A stretch of 20,968 nt of DNA from Gallionella sp. UBA4121 (GTDB lineage Bacteria > Pseudomonadota > Gammaproteobacteria > Burkholderiales > Gallionellaceae), in the NCBI GenBank assembly GCA_002381565.1, contig DFWZ01000032.1:146375-167342 (forward strand), read 5' to 3'. A program made the position numbers and the translations under genes. The notes under the pieces were generated by a model. That model saw only the letters and a program-made list of their open reading frames with translations, made no database searches and had not been told where the DNA came from. Positions 7,725-14,904 of the stretch are shown here, in pieces (the first letter of the stretch is position 1; every line of letters starts with the position of its first letter).

Positions 7725-8471
7725 TTATACCGGATTATCCTGATCGAAGAACCGATGTTCAAGGCCGAATTTCCCGGCCAGATGCGCGCCCAGCGCCTGA
7801 ACCCCCAGGCGCTCGGTGGCATGGTGGCCTGCCGCGATGAAGGCGACCCCCGTTTCATTTGAGAGGTGGAAATTCTGCTCTGAAATTTCGCCCGTCAGAT
7901 AGGCATCCACGCCTTGCGCGATGGCCTGCTCAAAATAGCCTTGCGCGCCGCCGCTGCACCACGCAACGTTACGTATGATCCGGTCAGGCGCACCGATGAC
8001 TTGCGGCGTACGCTGCAAACTTGCAGCTATCTTCTGCGCGAACTGCGACAGCGTCATGGCAGCGTCCAGCACGCCTGAACTCACGATGTCCTGTTCGCCG
8101 AACCGCCCCCGCTCTTCCAGCCCCAGCAATTTACCCAGCTGCGCATTGTTGCCAAGTTCCGCATGTGCATCGAGCGGCAGATGATAGGCCAGCAGACTCA
8201 CGTCATGCTTTAAAAGTTGTGCGATGCGCCGTTTCTTGATCCCGACGATACAGGCATCCTCATTGCGCCAGAAGTAGCCGTGATGCACCAGTATCGCATC
8301 CGCCCCCCAGGCTATCGCCTCATCGAGCACCTGTTGCGATGCGGTCACCGCCGTGGCAATGCGAAACACCTGCGTCCGGCCTTCCACCTGCACGCCATTC
8401 GGGCAGTAATCCTTGAATTGAGCGGTTTGCAACAGGCTTGCGTTATAATTGGACAGCTCTGCGAGATTCAT
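7725..8471 (-). CDS. Nif3-like (DUF34) dinuclear-metal hexameric protein
   Basis: A 248-residue member of the Nif3/YbgI family. Expected metal-site motifs are present: LVHHGYFW near residues 60-67, HLPLDAH near 95-101, and the C-terminal GHHATERLG. An internal GEISEQNFH stretch is also typical. The family forms hexameric toroids with paired metal ions. Its biochemical role is unsettled, although cyclohydrolase-like and metal-insertion roles have been proposed. The start at 8471 (MNLAELSNYN) follows CAGGAAATAAG; the upstream in-frame start at 8525 has no such signal and would overlap the divergent protease gene. Pairing with an HtrA-type protease gene near tat and his genes is common in betaproteobacteria. 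Confidence 0.9.
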   Translation of the reverse strand: MNLAELSNYNASLLQTAQFKDYCPNGVQVEGRTQVFRIATAVTASQQVLDEAIAWGADAILVHHGYFWRNEDACIVGIKKRRIAQLLKHDVSLLAYHLPLDAHAELGNNAQLGKLLGLEERGRFGEQDIVSSGVLDAAMTLSQFAQKIAASLQRTPQVIGAPDRIIRNVAWCSGGAQGYFEQAIAQGVDAYLTGEISEQNFHLSNETGVAFIAAGHHATERLGVQALGAHLAGKFGLEHRFFDQDNPV

Positions 8472-8513
8472 CTTATTTCCTGAGGTCATTAACAACGAAC
8501 GAATCATCTTACC

Positions 8514-9659
8514 ATGCGTAAACACTGGCTGTTATTCACCCAAACCGTAACCATTGCACTGGCTTTGCTGTTCATCATTCATACGCTCAAACCCGAGCTG
8601 TTACCGAATGCGGCACACAACGGCGTAGTTACCCTGCATGAAAGTGCAGCGCCGGCAGGCGCCTTGCCCATCACCGGTTTAAGCGTCGCAGCAAAAAAGG
8701 CCATGCCGTCCGTGGTCAATATTTTCACCCGCACAACCATCAGAACGCCTGTCAACCCCCTGCTGGACGATCCTCGCTTCCGTTTCTTCTTCGGCGACCG
8801 GGACAACACGCCACAGCAAAGATCCAGTCTGGGCTCAGGGGTCATCGTCAGTTCCGATGGATTCATCCTCACCAACCATCACGTCGTGGAGGCCGCTGAC
8901 CAGATTGAAGTCGCCCTGGCCGATGGTCGCAAAGCCCGCGCACATGTGATCGGCTCAGACCCGGAAACAGATCTGGCCGTGATTAAAATTGACCTTCCCG
9001 GCAGTATTCCCGCCATCACGTTCGGCCACCCCGAAACGGCGCATGTCGGCGACATCGTGCTGGCCATCGGCAACCCGTTCGGCGTCGGTCAGACTGTCAC
9101 GATGGGCATCATCAGCGCGCTCAAACGCGACCATCTGGGCCTCAATACCTTTGAGAATTTCATTCAGACCGATGCCGCAATCAACCCAGGCAATTCCGGC
9201 GGCGCACTGGTGGATACGAACGGCAACCTGATCGGCATCAACAGCGCGATTTATTCGCCCAATGGCGGCTCACTGGGTATCGGCTTCGCAATACCTGCCA
9301 GCACGGCCAAAAATACCATGGAACAAATCATGCAGTACGGCTCGGTGACGCGAGGCTGGATCGGTGCAGGAATACAGGAACTCACGCCAGAGCTCGCCGG
9401 CTCGTTCAATGTTGACCATCCGAATGGTGTGCTGATCACGGAAATCGTACGCAACAGCCCCGCAGAACAGGCCGGCATGAAAACAGGCGACATTCTGACT
9501 GCAATTGACAGCATATCGATCAACGACTGGAGCGCGATGCTGGACACCATCGCCAACCTGCCACCGGGCAAGGCCGTCGCGATCAAGCTGGTGCGCAACG
9601 GCACAGAAATCTCCCTGCCGGTGAAGATCGGCAAGCGTCCGAAACCCAGAGATCAATAA
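8514..9659 (+). CDS. HtrA/DegS-like membrane-anchored serine protease with one PDZ domain
   Basis: A 381-residue trypsin-like periplasmic protease. Residues about 7-24 form an N-terminal hydrophobic segment with no clear cleavage site, probably a membrane anchor as in DegS. The catalytic triad can be read as His123 (TNHHVVEA), Asp153 (ETDLAVIK) and Ser228 (NPGNSGGAL). One PDZ domain covers about residues 285-370 (VLITEIVRNSPAEQAGMKTGDILTAID region). Length and single PDZ match DegS rather than two-PDZ DegP. DegS senses misfolded outer-membrane proteins and starts the sigma-E cascade in gammaproteobacteria; whether this protein does so is not shown here. It is divergent from the nif3-like gene, with 42 bases between the starts. 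The ATG has no obvious Shine-Dalgarno. Confidence 0.93.
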   Translation: MRKHWLLFTQTVTIALALLFIIHTLKPELLPNAAHNGVVTLHESAAPAGALPITGLSVAAKKAMPSVVNIFTRTTIRTPVNPLLDDPRFRFFFGDRDNTPQQRSSLGSGVIVSSDGFILTNHHVVEAADQIEVALADGRKARAHVIGSDPETDLAVIKIDLPGSIPAITFGHPETAHVGDIVLAIGNPFGVGQTVTMGIISALKRDHLGLNTFENFIQTDAAINPGNSGGALVDTNGNLIGINSAIYSPNGGSLGIGFAIPASTAKNTMEQIMQYGSVTRGWIGAGIQELTPELAGSFNVDHPNGVLITEIVRNSPAEQAGMKTGDILTAIDSISINDWSAMLDTIANLPPGKAVAIKLVRNGTEISLPVKIGKRPKPRDQ

Positions 9660-9664
9660 TTATA

Positions 9665-9678
9665 CGCGGAGGCGCGGG
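9665..9678. repeat. CGCGGAG repeat after the protease gene
   Basis: CGCGGAG followed directly by GCGCGGG, starting six bases after the protease stop codon. The same unit lies three times in the opposite orientation at the 3' end of the convergent mscS gene (9818-9841). Confidence 0.55.
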
Positions 9679-9687
9679 CCAGGACGA

Positions 9688-9713
9688 GACTGTTTACCTT
9701 CAGTTAAACAGTC
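9688..9713. terminator. Hairpin between convergent protease and mscS genes (weak terminator candidate)
   Basis: GACTGTTTA and TAAACAGTC form a perfect nine-base-pair stem with an eight-base loop. It lies between two convergent genes, where a bidirectional terminator would be expected, but neither strand shows a T-run after the stem. Rho-independent activity is therefore doubtful. Confidence 0.35.
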
Positions 9714-9814
9714 CTTGAGCGTGAAATCTAAAGATGCAAATTGAGGCAAGTGGTTACTGTTTATTTTTGCATCGTCTGTTTGGCGATGGTTTGTTTCCCG
9801 ATGAGATACTCGTT

Positions 9815-11134
9815 TTACTCCGCGTTCTCCGCGCCTCCGCGCAAGGGGGGCGGCTCCAACGGAACCTCGGCTTTCACGATGCGCACTTCGCGCTGCGGAA
9901 ATGGAATCTCGATTCCCGCGCGTTGAAACTCGCGCCAGATTGCCAGATTGATTTCCGTTCGCAATGACACCTGGGATAATGCAGGATCATCTATCCAGAC
10001 CGACAATTCCAGCAAGATGCCGTTGTCGGCAAATTCGAGCAGGTTGACCGCAGGCGGTGGATCGCTGATTACGCGGCTATGCGCAATGGCTGCCTCCAGC
10101 ATGATCTTCATCGCGGTATCCAGCGGGCTGCTGTAAGCGATTTGCAGGCCAATCTTGATACGAACGTTGCGGTTGGAGAACGAGTGATTGACCAGCGTCG
10201 AGGTAATCGCCGTCTCATTCGGTATCAGCGACTCCGCGCCATCCTGCCCGTTCAACACCATATAACGCCCGGTCAGGCGAGTGACTGTACCGTAACGGTT
10301 ATCCAGAGTAATAACATCACCCAAACGTATCGACTTATCCAGCAGCAGGATGAATCCGCAAATGTAATTGCTGGCGATGCGCTGCAGGCCGAAGCCCAGC
10401 CCCACGCCCAGCGCGCCACCGAAAACAGACAATAGCCGGATATCTATGCCAACGAGTGACAAGGCCACCAATACCGAGACGACCACCAGCGCGCCACGGA
10501 GAACCTTGGTCAGCAACACGCGTGAACTGGTATCCATCTCCTCCATGCGCATGATGTGAACTTCCAGGAACCGCCCCAGCCAAAGCGCTGCCAGCACAGT
10601 TGCGGCAATCGAAATCAGGCCTTGCAGGATGACCAGCAGGGAGACGTGCTGATGGCCCAGGTTAAAGTTCATATCCTGCATGCCAGTCAGCACCGCATTG
10701 AGCAGGCCCGTGACGTGAAGCGCGACCACTATCCACGCCAGTCCGGCAATACTCAGCTCCCATGATTTGAGCTTGGAGGAGTTCGGAAATACCTTGTGCA
10801 ACACGTAAACCAGCAGGCGTATGAACACCAGCGACAATAGCAGCGGGATCGCCAGCTTGAGCAGGCTGACGGGCATGTCTACATGTTTGAATACGATGCG
10901 CGCCAGCAACACCCCCAGCAACGTAAAAATGGGGAAGGTGATGCGTTTTACGCTTTTGATTGCTACGTTCTGAGGTGTCTGCGTGGCAAGCAGTTTTTTC
11001 TGGATAAGACTGTCAAACCACCAGGCAAGCAGCATGACCAGAACGATCACACCGACCTGCCAGATCAGACTGGCAGTATCGGCGTGAACGATAAGTTCAA
11101 CCAGCAGATTGGGCGTTTCCGAAGCGCTGGTCAT
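9815..11134 (-). CDS. MscS-family mechanosensitive ion channel
   Basis: A 439-residue membrane protein with several N-terminal helices and a standard MscS core. The pore helix region LLSVFGGALGVGLGFGLQ (about residues 236-253) carries the Gly/Ala-rich packing of MscS TM3. It is followed by the beta domain (LGDVITLDNRYGTVTRL) and the alpha/beta C-terminal domain. It probably releases solutes under osmotic downshock. The longer N-terminus suggests a YbdG or MscK-like subfamily rather than the small E. coli MscS. The gene starts two bases after the tatC stop, so it is probably the last gene of the his-tat transcript. Its last eight residues (RGGAENAE) and stop are encoded by CTCCGCG repeats. Confidence 0.9.
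   Translation of the reverse strand: MTSASETPNLLVELIVHADTASLIWQVGVIVLVMLLAWWFDSLIQKKLLATQTPQNVAIKSVKRITFPIFTLLGVLLARIVFKHVDMPVSLLKLAIPLLLSLVFIRLLVYVLHKVFPNSSKLKSWELSIAGLAWIVVALHVTGLLNAVLTGMQDMNFNLGHQHVSLLVILQGLISIAATVLAALWLGRFLEVHIMRMEEMDTSSRVLLTKVLRGALVVVSVLVALSLVGIDIRLLSVFGGALGVGLGFGLQRIASNYICGFILLLDKSIRLGDVITLDNRYGTVTRLTGRYMVLNGQDGAESLIPNETAITSTLVNHSFSNRNVRIKIGLQIAYSSPLDTAMKIMLEAAIAHSRVISDPPPAVNLLEFADNGILLELSVWIDDPALSQVSLRTEINLAIWREFQRAGIEIPFPQREVRIVKAEVPLEPPPLRGGAENAE
9818..9841. repeat. CTCCGCG repeats inside the 3' end of mscS
   Basis: Three copies of CTCCGCG at 9818-9824, 9827-9833 and 9835-9841. They encode the C-terminal RGGAENAE of the channel and abut its stop codon. The inverted unit also follows the convergent protease gene and occurs in the tatA-tatB spacer. 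Confidence 0.7.
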
Positions 11135-11136
11135 TG

Positions 11137-11877
11137 CTAGTTGCTGTTTTGTGGCAAAGATTTTTCAACCGGTTTTGTCCAGCTTGCCACCACAATGCCC
11201 GCTTCATACAGCAGCCAAAGCGGCACCGCCAGCATCAGTTGCGAAACCACATCCGGCGGGGTAAAAATCGCGCCAACCACGAAGGCACCGACCACGACAT
11301 AAGGACGTATTTCGCGCAATTTTGCGACGCTTACCACGCCCATGCGCACCAGCAATACCACGGCAACAGGCACCTGAAAGGTTACGCCAAATGCCATGAA
11401 CATGGTTAACACAAAGCTCAAGTACTTATCGATGTCGGTCATTACCGCCACTCCGATAGGTGCGGAAGCGGTGATGAATCCGAATACCACCGGAAACACC
11501 ACGAAATAGGCGAATGCCATGCCGCAAAAAAACAGCAAGGTGCTGGCGAATATCAGCGGCACGACCAGGCGTTTCTCATGTGCGTACAAACCCGGGGCGA
11601 TGAAGCGCCAGACCTGATACAGAATAAAGGGCAGTGCGATCAGGAAGGCCGCCATCAGCGCTACCTTGAGTGGCACGAAAAACGGCGTAGTGACATCGGT
11701 TGCGATCATCTGCCCGCCTTTTGGCAACTTGGCCAACAGCGGTTGCGCCAGCAAGGCGTACAGTTTGGATGACCAGGGAAACAGGCAAATGAACGCCAGC
11801 AGCAGCACGATGACCGAGCGCACCAGGCGTTTGCGCAGTTCGATCAGATGTGCAATGAAACTTTCGCTGGTACTCAT
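11137..11877 (-). CDS. tatC: TatC, core of the twin-arginine translocase
   Basis: A 246-residue six-helix inner-membrane protein that recognises twin-arginine signal peptides. The N-terminus SFIAHLIELRKRLVRS carries the TatC HL-ELR signature. The conserved FGVTFQVPV stretch has Gln where E. coli TatC has an intramembrane Glu, a substitution tolerated in other TatC proteins. The C-terminus carries PDVVSQLMLAVPLWLLYE. The ATG overlaps the tatB stop by one base (TGATG), indicating coupled translation. A Tat substrate, ActB1, is encoded elsewhere in this window. Confidence 0.96.
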   Translation of the reverse strand: MSTSESFIAHLIELRKRLVRSVIVLLLAFICLFPWSSKLYALLAQPLLAKLPKGGQMIATDVTTPFFVPLKVALMAAFLIALPFILYQVWRFIAPGLYAHEKRLVVPLIFASTLLFFCGMAFAYFVVFPVVFGFITASAPIGVAVMTDIDKYLSFVLTMFMAFGVTFQVPVAVVLLVRMGVVSVAKLREIRPYVVVGAFVVGAIFTPPDVVSQLMLAVPLWLLYEAGIVVASWTKPVEKSLPQNSN

Positions 11878-12365
11878 CAGGATTTAACGGGTGATTGTGC
11901 GCCCATCTGCTCTTCTTGTCCCGCCGGGGTCGCGGCGTCGAAGAGGGAACCTTGCGGGGATGCGGAATGTCCGGCGACTTTCTCACTGACAAGCGCGGTC
12001 GAATGAATATCTGCCGTGCCAGCATCGACTGACAAGCGATCCGCCCCTGCATGCAGCTGCACATCTTGCACCTGCTCGGCAATTACCTGATTGATCTGCT
12101 GCATCTGTTGGCTCACCGTTTGTGCGGTTTGCTGAACCGAGTCCTGCAGGCTGGACGCTTCTGCCTGTACTTTTTGCTGCAACTGGCGGTACTCATCTAT
12201 CGCCATGTCGCGCGCGATGTCGGATTTAACTCCGTTCACATAACGCTGAGCGCGGCCATACAGGTGACCCATGGTACGCGCCACTTTTGGCAGTCGCTCA
12301 GGCCCGATGACGACCAGCGCCACAACCATGACCACCATCAGCTCGCCCATACTGAAATCAAACAT
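11877..12365 (-). CDS. tatB: TatB, twin-arginine translocase subunit
   Basis: A 162-residue protein with a single N-terminal membrane helix (MGELMVVMVVALVVIGPERLP region). It continues into an amphipathic helix (KVARTMGHLYGRAQRYVNGVKSD) and a long, Gln-rich, probably coiled-coil and disordered tail. The GPERLP hinge is diagnostic of TatB rather than TatA. TatB binds TatC and receives the signal peptide. It is separated from tatA by a 252-base repeat-bearing spacer, which is unusual because tatA and tatB are normally close. Confidence 0.95.
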   Translation of the reverse strand: MFDFSMGELMVVMVVALVVIGPERLPKVARTMGHLYGRAQRYVNGVKSDIARDMAIDEYRQLQQKVQAEASSLQDSVQQTAQTVSQQMQQINQVIAEQVQDVQLHAGADRLSVDAGTADIHSTALVSEKVAGHSASPQGSLFDAATPAGQEEQMGAQSPVKS

Positions 12366-12400
12366 AAATATTCTTCAATTAATCCTAAAAAGCAATCAGT

Positions 12401-12588
12401 CACGCGGAGACAAGGATAACGACTAAAAATCGAAATCCTGCTCACGCGGAGTCGCGGAGAACACGAAGAAAAACCAAAACAAAATTATAAAATCGAATCA
12501 ATCTCAAACTTGGACAACAGCTTTATTTCTGAAATTTTTTGTTTTGTTATAGGTTTTTAGTTCAAATTTTTGATTCTCTCCGCGTGAG
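12401..12588. repeat. Inverted CTCACGCGGAG repeats in the tatA-tatB spacer
   Basis: CTCACGCGGAG (12441-12451) and its exact inverse CTCCGCGTGAG (12578-12588) face each other across an AT-rich 126-base centre. Extra copies of the motif lie at 12401-12409 and, degenerate, at 12453-12459 (CGCGGAG). The spacer 12366-12617 holds no plausible gene. Confidence 0.65.
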
Positions 12589-12623
12589 ATGCAGTTTAAA
12601 TCCGCGTGAGATGAAGCTCAAAT
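12580..12623. repeat. Tandem 22-base duplication covering the tatA stop codon
   Basis: Two directly adjacent 22-base units, 12580-12601 and 12602-12623, match at 19 of 22 positions and begin CCGCGTGAGATG. The second unit contains the last Ile codon and TGA stop of tatA; the corresponding position in the first unit reads TAA. Confidence 0.75.
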
Positions 12624-12842
12624 ATTGCTGTGCGTCTTGCTTTTGACTTCGCCTTCGATGGTGTGCCCATCTTCCCTGACCTGTTTTGCAGGCTCTTCCG
12701 CAGCAGGCGTTCCCATGCCCTCCTTGAAGCCCTTGACTGCGCCGCCCAGATCGCTGCCGATATTGCGCAGCTTCTTGGTGCCAAAAATCAACATCACCAC
12801 GACCAGTACGATCAACCAATGCCAAATGCTCAATGAACCCAT
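12618..12842 (-). CDS. tatA: TatA, pore-forming twin-arginine translocase subunit
   Basis: A 74-residue TatA/E protein. One N-terminal membrane helix (IWHWLIVLVVVMLIF) is followed by the FGTKKLRNIG hinge, the amphipathic helix GSDLGGAVKGFKEGM and a short polar tail. TatA oligomerises to let folded proteins cross the inner membrane. GGGAG lies before the ATG at 12842. The HIT gene ends 15 bases upstream. The stop codon falls inside a tandem 22-base repeat, so the natural C-terminus may have been set by that repeat. Confidence 0.95.
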   Translation of the reverse strand: MGSLSIWHWLIVLVVVMLIFGTKKLRNIGSDLGGAVKGFKEGMGTPAAEEPAKQVREDGHTIEGEVKSKTHSNI

Positions 12843-12857
12843 GATTTTCTCCCTGAA

Positions 12858-13205
12858 TTAACTTCGGCGCACCATAGGCGGAATATTGCCGCCGCCTATG
12901 ACATGAATGTGCAAATGAAAAACTTCCTGTCCACCGCCCCGCCCCGTGTTGATTACCGTGCGAAATCCCGCATCGAGCCCCTGCTCTTTCGCCAGCTTCG
13001 GCGCCAGCAGCAACATCCTGCCTAGCAAGGTCGAATGACTGTTTTCAGCGTCGGCCAGAGAAGCCAGATGCAACTTCGGAATCAACATGAAATGCACCGG
13101 CGCTACCGGATTGATGTCATGAAACGCCAGTACTTCATCGTCTTCATACACCTTGGTACATGGGATTTCACCCCGCACAATTTTGCAAAACACACAGTCG
13201 TTCAT
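12858..13205 (-). CDS. HIT-family (HinT-like) nucleotide hydrolase
   Basis: A 115-residue histidine-triad protein. The N-terminus CVFCKIVRGEIPCTKVYEDD is typical of HinT, including its CxxC pair. The catalytic triad HLHIHVIGG lies at about residues 96-104. HinT enzymes hydrolyse phosphoramidates of purine nucleotides. The start overlaps the hisE stop (ATGA). The position between hisE and tatA is the usual betaproteobacterial arrangement. Confidence 0.94.
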   Translation of the reverse strand: MNDCVFCKIVRGEIPCTKVYEDDEVLAFHDINPVAPVHFMLIPKLHLASLADAENSHSTLLGRMLLLAPKLAKEQGLDAGFRTVINTGRGGGQEVFHLHIHVIGGGNIPPMVRRS

Positions 13206-13519
13206 TTTTCGGTCCGGCTATTCTTTTCTACGATACCCGACAAACCTTCTCGACGCACCAACTCTGCGAGCACATCGTCCACCGACAGACCGTGGTGAGA
13301 GAGCAGCACCATGCAATGAAACCACAAATCAGCCGTCTCGTACACGATATGTGCATGGTCGCGCTCCTTGCTGGCCAGAATGACTTCCGTCGCTTCCTCG
13401 CCGATCTTCTTCAGGATGGCATCTTCACCCCTGGCGAACAGCTTTGCAACGTATGATTTCTCTGCGGAAGCCAGCTTGCGCGCTTCTATCGTCTCGGTGA
13501 GTGTCTGTAATATCGTCAT
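13202..13519 (-). CDS. hisE: HisE, phosphoribosyl-ATP pyrophosphatase
   Basis: A 105-residue all-alpha pyrophosphatase catalysing the second step of histidine synthesis (PR-ATP to PR-AMP). The metal-binding helix motif KKIGEEATEVILASKERD and a second EtaDLWFH helix are present. The ATG at 13519 (MTILQTLTET) follows AGGATAAGA. The longer in-frame start at 13546 lies inside the heptamer repeat region and is less likely. It is a stand-alone hisE, not fused to hisI. Confidence 0.95.
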   Translation of the reverse strand: MTILQTLTETIEARKLASAEKSYVAKLFARGEDAILKKIGEEATEVILASKERDHAHIVYETADLWFHCMVLLSHHGLSVDDVLAELVRREGLSGIVEKNSRTEK

Positions 13520-13544
13520 TCTTATCCTAGATACGCCACTAACC

Positions 13545-13572
13545 ACCAGCTACCAGCTACCAGCTACCAGCT
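13545..13572. repeat. Four perfect tandem ACCAGCT heptamers between hisI and hisE
   Basis: Four uninterrupted copies of ACCAGCT, preceded by a degenerate copy. On the minus strand the array encodes the last residues of HisI (AGSW) and its TAG stop. Confidence 0.9.
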
Positions 13573-13994
13573 GTTTTATTATATATTTCGTCAGGCGATT
13601 TTAGCACTTCATCTACCACCTGCCACTGTCCGTGTTCCAGTCGTGTGAAAAAACAGCTTTGACGCCCGGTGTGACAGGCGATGCCGCCCTGCTGCTCAAT
13701 TTGCAGGAGAATTACGTCAGAATCGCAATCCAGCCTGATTTCCAGCACTTTTTGAATATGACCGGACTCCTCGCCCTTGTGCCAAAGTTTTTTGCGCGAA
13801 CGTGACCAGTACACGGCTTCGCTCTTTTGCCAGGTCAGCATCAATGCCTCGCGGTTCATCCACGCCACCATCAGCACCCGACCCGTCACGGCATCCTGAG
13901 CGATAGCAGGTACGAGACCGTCATCCGACCAGTTCACCTTGTTCAGCCAGGTTTCTTTTGTGAATCCTGCATCCTGCGTCCTCAATGCTGGCAT
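13557..13994 (-). CDS. hisI: HisI, phosphoribosyl-AMP cyclohydrolase
   Basis: A 145-residue cyclohydrolase catalysing the third step of histidine synthesis. The core carries WSRSRKKLWHKGEESG, the zinc/magnesium site LDCDSDVILL and GGIACHTGRQSCFF. Translation from the ATG at 13994 overlaps the hisF stop (TGATG) and has GAGGT upstream; GTG at 13997 is also in frame. Both ends look extended compared with typical HisI. About ten N-terminal residues (PALRTQDAGF) come from a CAGGAT-type heptamer array, and the C-terminal AGSW plus stop come from the ACCAGCT array. The catalytic core is intact, so function is probably kept. Confidence 0.93.
   Translation of the reverse strand: MPALRTQDAGFTKETWLNKVNWSDDGLVPAIAQDAVTGRVLMVAWMNREALMLTWQKSEAVYWSRSRKKLWHKGEESGHIQKVLEIRLDCDSDVILLQIEQQGGIACHTGRQSCFFTRLEHGQWQVVDEVLKSPDEIYNKTAGSW
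13963..13990. repeat. Degenerate NNTCCTG heptamers at the 5' end of hisI
   Basis: AATCCTG, CATCCTG, CGTCCTC and a degenerate AATGCTG follow one another in seven-base register. They encode N-terminal residues of HisI upstream of its conserved start (WLNKVNW). Confidence 0.55.
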
Positions 13995-14752
13995 CACAGC
14001 CGCACCTCGATGCCCTGTTGCGCCATGAATTGTTTCGCCTGCTGTACGGTGTATTCGCCGAAATGAAAAATGCTTGCGGCCAGCACGGCGTCAGCACCTC
14101 CCTGCAACACGCCGTCTGCCAGGTGCTGCAAATTACCCACCCCGCCGCTGGCGATCACGGGAATCTCCAGCGTATCGGTCACCCGCCGGGTCAACGCCAG
14201 ATCGAAACCGTTTTTCTGCCCGTCCCGATCCATGCTGGTCAGCAATATCTCGCCCGCACCCAGACTCTGCATTTTTTTAGCCCATTCCACCACATCAAGG
14301 CCCGTCGCTTTGCGCCCGCCGTGGGTAAACACTTCCCAGCGATCTATCGCGACCTGCTTGGCGTCAATCGCCACCACGATGCACTGCGAGCCGTAACGGC
14401 TTGCCGCATCCGCCACCAGTTGCGGGTTGAGCACCGCCTGCGTGTTGATACTGACCTTGTCAGCGCCCGCATTGAGCAGATTGCGCACGTCGATCACCTC
14501 GCGCACCCCGCCGCCGACCGTCAGAGGAATGAATACCTGGGAGGCGACCTGTTCGATGATGCGAAAGATGATACCCCTGTCGTCGGAGCTTGCGGTGATA
14601 TCGAGGAAAGTCAGCTCGTCCGCGCCCTGCTCATCGTAGCGGCGTGCGATTTCTACCGGATCTCCTGCATCCCGCAGTTCGACGAAGCTCACGCCCTTGA
14701 CCACACGGCCATGCGTCACGTCCAGACAGGGAATGATGCGTTTTGCCAGCAT
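13994..14752 (-). CDS. hisF: HisF, imidazole glycerol phosphate synthase cyclase subunit
   Basis: A 252-residue (beta/alpha)8 barrel that makes imidazole glycerol phosphate and AICAR using ammonia from HisH. The N-terminus MLAKRIIPCLDV has the catalytic Asp, and the second catalytic Asp is in VAIDAK near residue 130. Phosphate-binding segments TVGGGVR and IPVIASGGVG are present. The start at 14752 follows AGGATAACT; an upstream in-frame ATG at 14791 would add 13 non-conserved residues encoded in the repeat-bearing spacer. Confidence 0.96.
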   Translation of the reverse strand: MLAKRIIPCLDVTHGRVVKGVSFVELRDAGDPVEIARRYDEQGADELTFLDITASSDDRGIIFRIIEQVASQVFIPLTVGGGVREVIDVRNLLNAGADKVSINTQAVLNPQLVADAASRYGSQCIVVAIDAKQVAIDRWEVFTHGGRKATGLDVVEWAKKMQSLGAGEILLTSMDRDGQKNGFDLALTRRVTDTLEIPVIASGGVGNLQHLADGVLQGGADAVLAASIFHFGEYTVQQAKQFMAQQGIEVRL

Positions 14753-14776
14753 AGTTATCCTAAAAACAGCAATTGC

Positions 14777-14894
14777 CCACGAAAGGCACAAAAAAACACG
14801 AATATATTCATATTGTTATACAAAATTGGCAGGCTACCAATTTTATGAGAAATTGAAAATACATAATATGTTATTTATTTCGTGAATTTCGTGG
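14777..14894. repeat. Inverted CCACGAAA-type repeats in the hisF-hisA spacer
   Basis: CCACGAAA (14777-14784), followed by CAC-rich copies to about 14802, faces TTTCGTGG (14887-14894), which is preceded by TTTCGTGAA. The AT-rich centre has no open gene. The 152-base spacer is the only long gap inside the his genes. Confidence 0.55.
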
Positions 14895-14904
14895 AAAAGA
14901 ATCT

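Noticed and set aside
12562..12825. Alternative minus-strand frame across tatA and the spacer repeats
   Set aside because: It overlaps tatA in another frame and reads through the repeats; TatA itself is fully conserved in its own frame.
13541..13572. CRISPR-like array
   Set aside because: The units are seven bases and directly adjacent without spacers, so this is a simple tandem repeat.
13985..14848. A 287-codon plus-strand open frame opposite hisF
   Set aside because: It is antisense to the fully conserved hisF sequence, and its product shows no domain logic.
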